From Meconema thalassinum (Eukaryota > Arthropoda > Insecta > Orthoptera > Tettigoniidae), in NCBI GenBank assembly GCA_946902985.2, contig OX336389.2, positions 344,756,444 through 344,820,443 on the forward strand: a DNA stretch of 64,000 bases, written 5' to 3'. The notes below the pieces were generated by a model. The model ran no database searches. It was given only the letters and a program-made list of their open reading frames with translations, and had not been told where the DNA came from. The translations under genes were made by a program, and so were the position numbers. This document shows, piece by piece, positions 33,698 through 44,152 of the stretch (positions within the stretch are counted from its first letter, which is position 1; each line of letters begins with the position of its first letter).

Positions 33698-34423
33698 TTA
33701 TTTCATGGCTGTATATTCCAATTCCACATAAAGTGGGAAATCGTTTATGGTTTTTCCCGCTTGCTTTTCATCCCATGTCAACATGAGATGAAAGGATAAT
33801 TCGTCACCTGCATTGACCATTTCATGGTTATGGATCAACATCCTATGACCATTTATCTTTATTTGTAAATGGTTCTCATCAGGTATGGCATATTTGATGT
33901 GAATGGTTCCATCATAGTGTAATCGATAGTGGCTTAAACCCGAAGCAAGCACATAGCTCAAGTGCTGATCATGGACTAGCGGTAAATGGTTTCTGTCATT
34001 CACGGGTTTTTCATTTGTCAGATACATTAAAAATACAGATGGGATAAATTTATAAAGCCTTTTCATTTCATAGGTCATGTAACGCTTGGTACAAACATCG
34101 TCTTCGTCTTGTGGGTCTTTCACGTGAATAATCCGATGGTGATTAGCGCTATAGCCATACACCGTAAGCTGGGGCACTTTGTCATAAAACTCATACACTT
34201 TGTTATCCACATACTTTTTCGTAGTAACGTCTGTAGACACTTGAGGATGTTTTACATGGGTTAACCGCTTTCCCTTAAAGTCATAATCTCCCTGTTTTGT
34301 GCGTGGCACTACTGACCTATCCACATAGTGTTTATTAGCAGGATCTGTTTCTTGTTTAGGATCATGTATGGGAACAGGCCTAGCTTTGGCCATCAACGCA
34401 CGTCCAGAGACATCCATCGTCAA
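33698..34423 (-). CDS. Fibre-like protein with phage tail-fibre type repeats
   Basis: Open for 241 residues and first in the minus-strand block. Three repeats near the N-terminus are spaced about 45-50 residues apart: PKQETDPANKHYVD, PQVSTDVTTKKYVD and PQDEDDVCTKRYMTY. This pattern, a Pro followed by D-A-x-x-K-x-Y-V, is the repeat seen in trimeric tail-fibre and adhesin shafts of tailed phages. The C-terminal part (about residues 120-241) is beta-rich with LHYDGTIHIKY and FPLYVELEYTAMK and could be a knob. I infer a vertex spike or attachment protein. I did not see a transmembrane segment. It looks intact. It faces the ATPase gene, with 86 bp between their starts. Confidence 0.6.
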   Translation of the reverse strand: MTMDVSGRALMAKARPVPIHDPKQETDPANKHYVDRSVVPRTKQGDYDFKGKRLTHVKHPQVSTDVTTKKYVDNKVYEFYDKVPQLTVYGYSANHHRIIHVKDPQDEDDVCTKRYMTYEMKRLYKFIPSVFLMYLTNEKPVNDRNHLPLVHDQHLSYVLASGLSHYRLHYDGTIHIKYAIPDENHLQIKINGHRMLIHNHEMVNAGDELSFHLMLTWDEKQAGKTINDFPLYVELEYTAMK

Positions 34424-34509
34424 CTTGTAGTACCAGTCTACTGTTTCTATGACAAGGTTCGGTGTCCTGTATATAGACAGCCTGCTAGCCTGTCTAAGCC
34501 TTAGTTGAA

Positions 34510-35208
34510 ATGAAGATTATTAAGCAGCAAGAGTCATTCCCCGTGGGGGAAATGGTTTCCCATCTCTGTCCCACATCACGTGAACAAAGCCATGGTTCAC
34601 TGTTTCCATCTTCCATTCGCTGCATCATTGTGGGGCCTTCCGGCTGTGGAAAGACTAATCTTTTGCTAACGCTCATTACAGCGCCCAATGGTCTGCGTTT
34701 TCAAAATATTTATATTTTTGCAAAATCTCTCTACCAACCCCTCTACGTGTTTCTGGATCAAGTCATGTCTGGATTACAAAAAGAGAATATGGGTTATTTT
34801 ACATTTTCCATGCAAGAAAATGTGATTTCACCGGATAAGGTAAAGCCTGATTCACTCATGATTTTCGATGATGTATCCACTGAACGTCAAGGCATCATTC
34901 AAAGCTATTTCAGCATGGGTCGTCACAAACATATCGATTGCTTCTATCTTGGACAAACGTATTCTAAAATGTCCAAACAGTTGATTCGTGACAATGCCAA
35001 TTTCATTGTTTTATTTCGCCAGGACGAGAGGAACAGTTGTCACATTTATAATGAACATGTGAATCCGGTTATGACCTTTCAAATGTTTACAGAATTGTGT
35101 GCCAAGTGCTGGAACACTCAACGTCATGCCTGTTTAGTGAATGACAAACAAAGTGAACTCAACCAAGGACGGTATCGCTTAGGGTTTGATCATTTTATTG
35201 CTATTTAA
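34510..35208 (+). CDS. Packaging ATPase (FtsK/HerA, A32-like)
   Basis: This is the genome-packaging motor that drives DNA into the capsid. It is open and complete at 232 residues, normal for Polintons. Walker A is GPSGCGKT (residues about 42-49) and Walker B is SLMIFDDV (about 113-120). A QTYSKMSKQLIRDNANF stretch provides the sensor/arginine region. The start ATG is followed by IIKQQESFP. It begins the plus-strand group of three genes and is 42 bp upstream of the next frame. Confidence 0.95.
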   Translation: MKIIKQQESFPVGEMVSHLCPTSREQSHGSLFPSSIRCIIVGPSGCGKTNLLLTLITAPNGLRFQNIYIFAKSLYQPLYVFLDQVMSGLQKENMGYFTFSMQENVISPDKVKPDSLMIFDDVSTERQGIIQSYFSMGRHKHIDCFYLGQTYSKMSKQLIRDNANFIVLFRQDERNSCHIYNEHVNPVMTFQMFTELCAKCWNTQRHACLVNDKQSELNQGRYRLGFDHFIAI

Positions 35209-35249
35209 GGCCCTGTCTCATTCCCCGTCAAGTCATTTGTCAAGACACC

Positions 35250-36254
35250 ATGGCGTTAGCAGAGAGTCAATTGAAAAAGCATATTATTAGAGCAAAAAAT
35301 AGTATTCGCCAAAAGTTTCGTCAATTGAAACAATCACGTGCAAATCATGCTTTGTTTATTCAACAACATTTAGCACCTCCGCTAAAAGCCATGTTGAAAC
35401 CCTCTTTCAAGCCATCTGAAACGCTACCCACCGTTTCACAAGCCACGCAAACGCTGCACGAGGACCCTGAGGAAGAGGAACAGGAACAGGAAGATTTGAC
35501 TAGTGTTAGTGAAGTTGAGGATGAGGAGGAACAAGTGTTTACGCCTCAAAAAAAGGCCGCACCCCTTGCAGAGTTTTTGAGAAAAAAGAAATCCTTGGCC
35601 GAAACACCTTGCCCTTCCAGAGCGTCTCCGTTTTCACAACTCTTGGCCACCCCTCAACATAAAGCTCAACTGAAAACCATTTTAATAAAATATTATGGAT
35701 CAACATTGGAACCCTATTTCACCGATCTATTTATTGGAAACACAGATACCACGTATGTTGTTCGCTATGAGGATGATAGTTTTAAAATTGGCGATTCATC
35801 CATTAAATTTGCTCGTACTAAAGCTGTCATTAAAAACATCAACTATAAATTAACTCCAGGACTGTTAAAGCTGCTCTTTTCTCGGACCCCCTCTTTCCAT
35901 GATTATACACCAGAGGATCTTGACAAATATAAATCCATTTTATTGGATACCCATGCCCACAAAAGACAGTATGATCCCGCTCAACAAGTGAATGCCAATA
36001 TATCTCAAAAATATAAAATCATCATTGCAAAAATGTTTCCCACCAGTCAAAGTACTCGTCGTAATGCGTCCGCTTCGGGATTGACATTTAAACCATTAAA
36101 ACCCCTTGTGGATGTTACCTGCTGGCACAATCCCAATAAGTTCGTCCAGCGGCTACAGTTGTTGCATGCTTCACGTCAAGCTGGCCATACCGGTCACGAT
36201 TGGGAAATTCAAGAAATTGATCAAGAACTTCGAAATGCCAAAATTATTGTTTAA
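35250..36254 (+). CDS. Conserved Polinton protein preceding integrase (unknown function)
   Basis: Open for 334 residues and apparently complete. The N-terminal third is basic and helical. It is followed by an acidic linker (EEEEQEQEDL; EVEDEEEQV, residues 70-93). The C-terminal part has landmarks of a protein found beside integrase in many Mavericks: YVVRYEDDSFKIGDSSI, PGLLKLLFSRTP, DLDKYKSILLDTHAHKRQ, WHNPNKFVQRLQLLHASRQA and GHDWEIQEI near the end. No enzyme motif is visible. It overlaps the integrase start by 20 bp in another frame, so translation of the two may be coupled. Confidence 0.75.
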   Translation: MALAESQLKKHIIRAKNSIRQKFRQLKQSRANHALFIQQHLAPPLKAMLKPSFKPSETLPTVSQATQTLHEDPEEEEQEQEDLTSVSEVEDEEEQVFTPQKKAAPLAEFLRKKKSLAETPCPSRASPFSQLLATPQHKAQLKTILIKYYGSTLEPYFTDLFIGNTDTTYVVRYEDDSFKIGDSSIKFARTKAVIKNINYKLTPGLLKLLFSRTPSFHDYTPEDLDKYKSILLDTHAHKRQYDPAQQVNANISQKYKIIIAKMFPTSQSTRRNASASGLTFKPLKPLVDVTCWHNPNKFVQRLQLLHASRQAGHTGHDWEIQEIDQELRNAKIIV

Positions 36255-37173
36255 GCCCTCACCCATTAAAATGGGTATTGCTAACGAGTTGCATCGCCCA
36301 GCTAGGCGTCACTATCCGCGACTCAAGGTGATTACACGAGGTGTGGATGAACTTTGGCAGGCTGACTTGGTTGAAATGATATCCCTATGCTGGCGTTAAC
36401 GACGGTGTACGCTATATGTTGACCGTCATTGATGTCTATTCCAAAATGGCCTTTGTTGAACCTGTGCGTCGCAAGTCTGGTCCACTAGTTACCAAGGCCT
36501 TTCAACATATGATTCAATTCTCCAAACGTCAACCTCAGCTGCTACAAACCGACCAGGGGAAAGAATTTTTCAACAAGGATTTCTCCAGTTTTCTCAAATC
36601 TAAGGATATTCACCATTACACCACATACAGCAATCTCAAAGCCAGTGTGGTCGAGCGGTTCAACCGAACATTGAAAACCCATATGTGGAAAGCGTTTACC
36701 GCTCAGGGCAGTTATCGCTGGTTGGACATGTTGCCAGAGCTAGTGTCACGTTATAATGACACCAAACATAGAACGATTGGGACCAAGCCACGCCTCGTGA
36801 CTAAAAATATTCAGCGATTGGATAAACTGTTTAACCCCATAAAAACAGCCGATCCTAAACGTCACCGACTGAAAATTGGGGATTTTTTTCGTGTGAGCAA
36901 ATTTAAGTCTGCCTTCAATAAGGGCTACACGCCACAGTGGGGGAATGAACTATTTCGAATTCGTCGATTCATCTTGGACAGTCCAGACACCTATTTACTC
37001 GAGGACCTCAACCGTCAACCCATAAAAGGTAGATTTTATCTCCATGAACTTCAGAAAACAGCATTTATCTTGTGGAAAAAGTGTTGAAACAAAAAGGAAA
37101 TAAACTCTATGTCAAATGGTTAGGGTTTAACTCTACGTTTAATTCTTGGATCAATAAATTACATGTTGTGTGA
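36235..37173 (+). pseudogene. Retroviral-type integrase with chromodomain-like tail (two frameshifts)
   Basis: It inserts the linear element into the host and creates the 6-bp duplication. The start ATG at 36235 lies in the end of the preceding gene. A lysine/arginine-rich leader is followed by the first catalytic Asp in DELWQADLVEM. A frameshift near 36381 moves to the next frame, with YMLTVIDVYSKMAF, the second Asp in LLQTDQGKEFF and the Glu in SVVERFNRTLK. The DDE triad is therefore complete. A second frameshift near 37070 leads to a short tail, NKLYVKWLGFNSTFNSW, resembling a chromodomain-like ending, and stop 37171-37173. Only the two frameshifts disable it. Confidence 0.92.
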
Positions 37174-37403
37174 ACCTGTGCAATTTTTAATTTATTCACA
37201 CATGTTGTACACTACCTATAGCTCTTTGTGTACAGTCCTCAACTCCACATATTTCTTTCTCTTTCCACCTGTGTTCTCTCATACATTACCCCTCCCCCCT
37301 CTCCCCCTTCACCTCCCACCACTGCTGTTTGCAGCTCTTGCCTATCTATTGGTTGTGACAGCATTGCCACAAATTGCATCATACTTTTTACTGATTCAGC
37401 GAT
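37174..37403. other. Spacer between integrase and right inverted repeat
   Basis: A C/T-rich plus-strand stretch (CCCCTCCCCCCTCTCCC near 37288-37304) with no gene. AATAAA at 37153-37158, inside the integrase end, is a possible poly(A) signal. Confidence 0.5.
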
Positions 37404-39042
37404 TCCCACGCTTTGAACATTCTGTTATCGCACACGTGGACAGCTAACGTCCCAGGCGAACACCTGTGGCAGATCAAATTTCACCTGAACTTGCATTTTG
37501 TCACGTACGAAGCAAAACAGGATGTAACTTGTTAACAGTTATCGCGCACGTGGACAGCTGACGTCCAAGATGAACACCTGTGCCGGATCAAATTTCACAT
37601 GAACTTGCATTTTGTCACGTACGAAGCAAGACAGGATGTCACTTGTTTAGCGTGCATGTGGTTTCACACATGTTCACATGCCTTTCGCTCTTCCCTGCCA
37701 CTACATTGGTCAGATTATTTCACCTTCAAGCGTCATGGTCATTTTTTCCATTGCACCTGTTGTCAAGTCAGATCAACGCATTCCAATAAGCTCAAATGAC
37801 ATTCACCTCTTGCTCCTCGGCAAGTTTGTTTTCTGTACTCGCTTCGACCAACATAGAACCAAGTTCTCATCACCGTTTACACGTTAAAGGTAAAATATCA
37901 GAAAACGCACGCTCGCTCTGTCATATATCGACCCGTCGAAATAGCGATTGTTCTATTAAGCATGGTCCTTGTGCTAAGCGACAGGTTCGTTGAAACACAC
38001 ACCCAGCAGTATCGTCTCTCTCAACCACCACGCTTCATGAACTTAATAAACAGGTAAAGAAAAAAAATAGTTTTTTCAACATGTATGGCGTTAGGCCCTT
38101 TGTGAATTATTTTTTGGAAAAAATATCTACCACATTTGAAAGGGGGGCATTATCCCGAGTCCTAGGACACCTCGTACACATCTCTAGCGTTATTGGTTCG
38201 TGAGATATCGGCAAAAATCACACAAAAAACGTGTTGACCCCAAAATCGAGTTTCCAAATTTTTTTAAAATTACAACGAGTGGTCCATAGCAAAGAGGACG
38301 TCACCCCGAGTCCTTGGACCCGTCGTATACGCCTCTAGCATGATTGGTTCGCGAGATATAGCAAAACGTTTAAAATCACGGTTTTCCCCCCCAAAAAAAC
38401 GTGTTTCCATATTTTCACCTTTTCGACACCTACATTCCCGTAAAGAGCACGACGAGACGAAAACAACGAATCCAAGCACGCCCTCCTAGTATGACTCCTT
38501 CCATTCCAAGTTCGCAGGGGCTCACCACTTGCTAAGTGAGACAGCTCTCTCCGTACCACACTACTTACAAAACACAAATTTTTGCTCTAGAGGCTTGAAA
38601 TTTATTTTGGGGGTAGAGGGCATAGGGACATTTCATTTATGTCAAACAAACCTTTTTTGTATAATTCCTAGTTTCCAAAATATAGAATTTTTAAAATTCG
38701 GTTTTTTTCAAAAAAACATGAACAATAAAAAAGTTTTATTACAAAAAATAAAGGTCATAAAGACCGTTCGTTTGAGCCATGGCACAACGTTCTATCATGT
38801 TTGGTTTTCAAACTATCACCTACTTTCGAAAACAAAAATTTTCATTTTTTTTTTCAAAAGTATAACGAGTGGTCCATAGCAAAGGGGCGTCACCTCAAGT
38901 CCTCCGACACCACATTCGTGAAACTCCGACCATGGGTTCGAGAGAAAAGTCTATTTAAATGTTTCAACTTCGCGCGGCGGCCATATTGGTTTGTTGGGCA
39001 CAGCGGCGTCAAGTGAAGCAGAACCCCTACTACTCCCCTACT
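37404..39042 (-). repeat. Right terminal inverted repeat of inner Maverick (about 1639 bp)
   Basis: It is the mirror of 21819-23455 and ends ...GAACCCCTACTACTCCCCTACT. The 114-bp direct repeat at its inner edge (37441-37670) is preserved. The sequence 38550-38830 has a diverged relative at 44130-44400 in the centre of the outer Maverick. Confidence 0.95.
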
Positions 39043-39048
39043 CTGTCT
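39043..39048. other. Right target site duplication of the inner Maverick (CTGTCT)
   Basis: Identical to 21813-21818. The polB sequence continues directly after it (GCAAGAAGGA), as in the right-arm copy. Confidence 0.95.
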
Positions 39049-39095
39049 GCAAGAAGGAGTACATCTGAAGTTAGGTAGAGGTCACTATATTCCCC
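39049..39095 (-). pseudogene. polB: Outer Maverick left polB, short piece between inner Maverick and LINE-D
   Basis: This is 47 bp of polB sequence matching the right arm near 48610-48657. It ends in the 9-bp ATATTCCCC that is duplicated around LINE-D. Confidence 0.85.
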
Positions 39096-39683
39096 TTACC
39101 TTACCTAGATGGCCACTCAAACCTAAGCAGGTTTTTGGCCTCGCCAACAGCACGACGCCATCTTTCTCGATCATCCATTATGTCCTCCGTGACTCCGATT
39201 TTTCTCATATCTTTTTGAACTTGGTCCCACCAGCGAAGTCTCGGTCGTCCCAATGGTCGCCTTCCTCTGGGTACACCTTCCAAAACTGCCCTTAAATTCA
39301 ATTCTCTACTTCTTCTATGTACATGACCGGCCCAGCGCAGTCTTTGGCTTTTGGCACGGGCCACGATATCCGGTTGTTTGTAGAGATCCCGCAATTCCTT
39401 ATTTGTTCTAATTCTCCACTGGCCATTTTCTACTATCGGTCCGAAAATGCGTCGTAGTATTCTATTTTCAAAAGTTACTAATTTCCTTTCAGTTTGCTTG
39501 GACAATACCCAGGTTTCTGAGCCATACGTGACAACAGGAAGTATAATGCTTTTATAAATTCTCACTTTAGTTTTTCTAGATATAACTTTACTCTTTAAGA
39601 GATTTTGCAGAGACCAGTAGCTTTTGTTGCCACTGAGAATTCTTGATTTTATTTCTGTTTCTTCCATATTATTCTGGTATATG
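39096..39683 (-). mobile_element. 5'-truncated RTE-like LINE fragment (LINE-D)
   Basis: The minus-strand frame 39667-39101 (188 residues) is the C-terminal end of a non-LTR reverse transcriptase: ILPVVTYGSETWVLSKQTERKL, ENRILRRIFGP, RLRWAGHVHRRS, GRRPLGRPRLRWWDQV. This C-terminal region is typical of RTE-like elements. ATATTCCCC flanks it at 39087-39095 and 39684-39692, and the right-arm polB has a single copy. The 3' end has a GGTAAGGTAA tail. It was truncated at its 5' end on insertion, as usual for LINEs. Confidence 0.88.
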
Positions 39684-39692
39684 ATATTCCCC

Positions 39693-40121
39693 TAGAGTTT
39701 TAATGTTGAACTGATTCCACACATTTTTGGCATGTTCATAGTCTTCTTGACTAACATCTTCTTGACTTACTTTGTTAAAGAATACCTCTTTGGAGGTAAA
39801 CACGTTTCACTTAACTTTTCCCTTGGATCAGTGTAATCATAACAAAATACCCCTTTACGAGTCATGAGCGTTGCATTTTATTTTCCAAAGTATTGTCTGT
39901 TCCGGGGTATGATAAGTTGGAAACTAAGTTTTCCAAACTACTTGGCATTAACCGAAACGTGTCCATAAATCGAAGCTCAACACTTCCTACATATTTGGTG
40001 AAGGAAATGTACTTTTCTTTGGAGTTAGCGATAACATCCACTCTCTCAGTAGTACATCCCAATTGCTTTACAATGAAATTTGCGTCGTAGCCACTCATAT
40101 TATGTACAAATACAGGAACGG
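39693..40121 (-). pseudogene. polB: Outer Maverick left polB, exonuclease piece, truncated upstream
   Basis: It contains the ExoII block SGYDANFIVKQLG and FMDTFRLMPSSLENL. It is nearly identical to 48190-48514 of the right arm. Upstream of ExoII the gene is missing: at 40121 the sequence jumps to the central inverted repeat, whereas the right arm continues through ExoI and the zinc-finger N-terminus. About 4 kb of right-arm sequence therefore has no left-arm partner. Confidence 0.88.
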
Positions 40122-42140
40122 CAAAATAAATTTCAAGTCTCTAGGACAAAAACTGTGCAGTAGGGGAGAGCGAGGGTTTCTAACGCACCCATTTTATTCG
40201 TACCCGACTGTACTGAACCCGAGGGTCTTATGCTGACTGATATCGAACGTGGATCTCAGAGACTGTGATCTCAGTATAAAGGTTCCACCAGGGAACGAAC
40301 CCGAGATCTGCTGAGGGAGTTTCATGGTAAAAACCCCTAGAGAAAAGTGTGTATTTAATCACTGGTGTGATTCCAGTTGATAATGACATTATTTATTAAA
40401 ATAATGCAGGAAATTGAGCGAAATACAGCAGTATTAGACTACTTGAAGTAGGCTACACTGGACTTGGAGCACGGAAAGTGCAGAGTTTGACGTTTAACTA
40501 ATTGGCCCAGAATTGTGGGAGGTGCAGCATGGAGCCACGTCCATCTTGCTGACCTCGTTACGTCGTCTGGAGGAGGTTGGGGGCCTGAATAATGACCCAG
40601 TTTTCCCCGACTGAGAATGGATGTAAGAATGGGGTGGGAAGATCCCAAGGAAAATCATTGATTACTCATGATTGGAGTAACACAATGATATGAGAGTGGC
40701 ACACAGATGAATCTTTAGCCAGGAGGCTAATTTTAGAGCCTTTAGTCTGAGAAATTGACGCATATTTAATGAAGGGCGGAAGAATAGAGACAATGGTTGT
40801 TCGCGGCGTGGTTCTAACGAGGTTGCCAGGGATTCCCAGGGAGATAGCGTCCCCACGCTATGGAGAAAGGAATTAATATTAATTAATTGGCCGAGCGATT
40901 CTTCAGCACGCAGACAGTTCTGGGATCAGTGAAGGAAAATGAACCCGATGAGCATGGTTTCGAGACCAGAATCGTGCTGAGAGAGGAGTCAAGATTGCGC
41001 GGGAAAATTTAGCTCTACTTTTCGTGGGAATCCAATGTAAGGGAGTCGACCCTTGGCAGAGTCTCAGTCTTACGCAGTTTTGAAGCCAGTCATCACGCCA
41101 GGCGCACGCCAGTGTTGCAGCCAGTCTTAACGCAGTTTACACAGTTGGACATAGTTTGTCACCGAGAGTCGCAAACAGTCGTCGCTACACAGTTTTTGTA
41201 AACAGTACGAACAATGTGTGTTCACTTAGGAAGCAACGTGTGAGATAAGTTGCAGAACTATTGTAAATAATAATCTATGTAAAGTTATGCACAGTGTTAA
41301 GCGCAATGTATAAAATATTGACTGATCGTACATGTCTAATTACGATGGAATGCGCTAAAAGAAACCTTGCGAAGCATTTGGTAATGTCTTTGAATACCAA
41401 ATAATAACGCTCAGGAAGGAAGTTAGCATATTTATGCGAATCAGGAAGCTTACCGTAGGAGTATGGATAAACTGTTGGTGAATTCCGAGGGCAAGCGAAC
41501 CAGACTTTCAATCAGGAGTTGGTAGGAGCACGGGAGATGCCGTCGACACCTGCAATTTTGGATATCTTTGCTAGGGAATTTCAACCAAGGAAAAGTGTAC
41601 GGAGTGACGTGTGTTATGTAAATTATATGTGAAATGTCTTTTAAATTAATAGTTTAATAAGTGTTTTAAAGTGTCATGTGTGTTGGAAGCAATAGCTTCT
41701 ATACAGAAATGCATAGTGTCGTGTGGTTAACGAAAAATATGTGTCAGAAAATGTGTGTATTCGAGATGAAAATGTCGCACTAATCTGCATATGGCAGGCG
41801 ACCAGGAAGGATGTGAGTGGTTGGAACCACCGTGACGAAGCCTTAAGATATGTGAGTACCCCACAAATTATGTTCAAGTAGAGGTATAGGCCACTGCATG
41901 TAGTGTGATTTCAGAATTATAAAGATGCCAGTAAGAATCAGAGTAGGAGATAGACTCTCCAAGTTTACTCATTATTGTGTTGATTTTAATAGATTTGAGA
42001 TGTTATTTTGCATCAGTGAGTGGATTAATCGTTACCACTATTATTTGGAAATGGCAAATCAGTTATGTAAATGTCACGAACATGGTTGTTCGATTTGTAA
42101 GATGGAGTTGTGTCGGATTTTGGTAAATTTATGTCAGTGA

Positions 42141-42141
<1 letters not shown>

Positions 42142-42177
<36 letters not shown>
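42142..42177. repeat. (AAT)12 microsatellite
   Basis: Twelve uninterrupted AAT units are visible by reading the sequence. Confidence 0.98.
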
Positions 42178-42179
<2 letters not shown>

Positions 42180-43968
42180 ATATAAAAGGTATGAATGAAC
42201 GCATCAGGCAAAATGTTGTAAACAAGAAATATTTACGCTAAAGGGCAAGACTTATCGATCTAAGCAGTAAGATTATACAGTAAGATTACGTTACGGGATT
42301 AAGAAAAGAGTTTGTTATCAGAATATTGTATTAATGGGAATATCATTATGCCAGGAAATGGAAGAGCTTTTAGTGAATTGAATTTGCAGCTTATGTGAAA
42401 AGCTTATAGAGTAATTGATAGATTTCTCTTGGTAATTATAGGACGCAGATCATAGCATTAGGAGGGACGAGGGTATCTATTCTTCGTATGAAATCTCGTA
42501 TGCCGTGGGCGTAATGAGAGATGTGCTTTATGCCAGAGCGTATATAGTGATATTGACCCTAGCTCTGATGATGGATATTTGGAATTTTCCGGGTTCGAAT
42601 CCCGTGATAGGTGGGAGGAAAACGATGGACACCTCTGCACTATCTGATTCCCCGAGAACTATTTGTTGAGTGATTCGGCTCGTTGAAGCGAATCCCAGAC
42701 GGCAGCATGGGCTGGCCGCAATATTGTTAAAGATACCGGTTACCTAATGGACTAATGTGTTATGAATCTCGTGCCTTCATGTTGAAATGGGCCTATTTTG
42801 GAGCCAATTATTATTATCCTCAGTGTAGGAATAAATGTGAAAGCTCATCCAGAACCTATTTGCATAATATTCAGTTTAAATCCATTGAGATATGTGTGTC
42901 ACTGGGACCACAGTGTTTGTCTTGTAAGATCTTTTACTGCTTAGGGAGAGAAAGCCTTCAGACAGGGAAGAGCGGGGGAGGTAATGTAGGACCTCACTCC
43001 ACTTATATTGTGCACCGGCCGCTCGGGAAGAGGGTGCGGACGGTCAAGTGAACCGTGAAAACGAGTTTTAAAGGAACAGACTTTAGACCCTGTTAATGAC
43101 ATGAAATGAAATATTGTTATTTTGAGTAATAAAGTCATGTGGTTTAAGAACACATTGATAATTATAGATTACCCTGATGGTTCATGATTTTAGCTATCTA
43201 ACGAATGGTTAGACGTTGCATTTGTACTGTCACTGACATCTGTTTCTGAAGTGGGTTACCAGATGCCACAGGCTACTCGCGCAAAGGTAGTTTAATAGTA
43301 CCGTCCGACACAGCGTTAATTAATGGTTTTAATATGAAATCACACACGGCATGCAGTGGAACTATATAAATAGAGGAAGTGTAGGAGTAGCTTACATAAT
43401 TATGGAGTTGTACGTAGACTGCTGTGCAACACCAGAATAGGCTAATGCACGTAAAGCATTTGGTGGGAAGAGAAAGATCAAAACACACACACGATACACA
43501 TTATTGTCAAATTAAGACAAGGTTCAAGGAATGATTAATCTTGTAGAATTAACGAAGTCACGTTGGATGACAGAAGAATTAAAGTACAGTTTGTTTCTGA
43601 AGTTGTAGGTGCATCAGCGCACTAGAGTACTTTGTAAAGTTCACATAAGGGTAAAGGTTTGTGTTATAATATGATTTTATTATGATAATATTATGTTCAT
43701 ATTTGTGGATTGTGGAAATAATTTTTGTTTGCTTTTATTTTTGTGGTTGTGGGATTTGTTTTGTTTGTGTGAAGCCATGAAGTTTTTACTGAATTAAAGT
43801 TTTAGAATAGAGTTGTGCCTTATCATTGTAGAGTTGATACCTTTTAGCCTCAAATCCAAAATATGCAACTGCTACAGTGGGAGAACGGTACACGCTCGAG
43901 CCCTGATGCTAGCTGGAGGCAGAAGCATATTTTCCATCGAGATTACTCACATGGGTACAGTACATGGA

Positions 43969-44095
43969 CAGCCAAGTAAGAATCGAGATATCTCGCGAAC
44001 CAATAAGGCTATAGGCTTGTACGAGGTGTCATATGACTCAGAGTAACGCGCCATTTATAATGGGTTCGCGAGATATCTCGAATCTTACTCGGCTG
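43969..44095. repeat. Hairpin with 33-bp arms at the edge of the central spacer
   Basis: Arms 43969-44001 and 44063-44095 are reverse complements with two mismatches and a 61-bp loop. Each arm holds the self-complementary CGAGATATCTCG. The arm plus loop (ATATCTCGCGAACCAATAAG, then TGTACGAGGTGTC) is a diverged copy of blocks in the inner Maverick ends near 22502 and 22652. Confidence 0.85.
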
Positions 44096-44152
44096 AGGGT
44101 ATAGTCGCGTTCAAATAAAATGGTAAAACAGAAACCCTCGCTCTCCCCTACT

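Larger units (their letters stand above)
21819..39042. mobile_element. Inner Maverick/Polinton, full length (17,224 bp)
   Basis: Terminal inverted repeats of about 1.64 kb begin AGTAGGGAAGTAGTAGGGG. The six-base duplication CTGTCT is exact. It has the full Maverick gene complement: polB, adenain-like protease, minor and major capsid proteins, packaging ATPase and retroviral-type integrase. Accessory genes include a BIR protein, a PLA2-like protein and a fibre-like protein. Several core genes are broken, so it is a fossil. The close match of its two ends and the low lesion count suggest the insertion is not old. Confidence 0.96.
40122..44152. other. Central spacer of outer Maverick bounded by inverted ends AGTAGGGG/CCCCTACT
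   Basis: I see no gene in 4 kb. The edges 40122-40195 and 44105-44190 are inverted repeats of about 70 bp containing AGTAGGGGAGAGCGAGGGTTTC and its complement. The six bases outside are CTGTGC and GCACAG, reverse complements, so this is not a standard insertion with duplicated target. Inside are an (AAT)12 microsatellite, a tRNA-promoter-like B box and a hairpin. It may be the palindrome axis or a non-autonomous Maverick relative. Confidence 0.5.

Noticed and set aside
35250..36254. Terminal protein or primer protein for replication
   Set aside because: No supporting motif. Its landmarks match a conserved but unassigned Polinton protein, so no function is given.
37580..37993. Overlapping small open frames (about 65-70 residues) in the inner right repeat, also present inverted at 22866-23279
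   Set aside because: They are mirror copies of non-coding terminal repeat sequence, in several frames at once, with no domain and shared differences that do not respect codons.
42585..42615. tRNA gene (GGTTCGAATCC B box)
   Set aside because: No matching A box or cloverleaf arms at the right distance. At most an old SINE trace.
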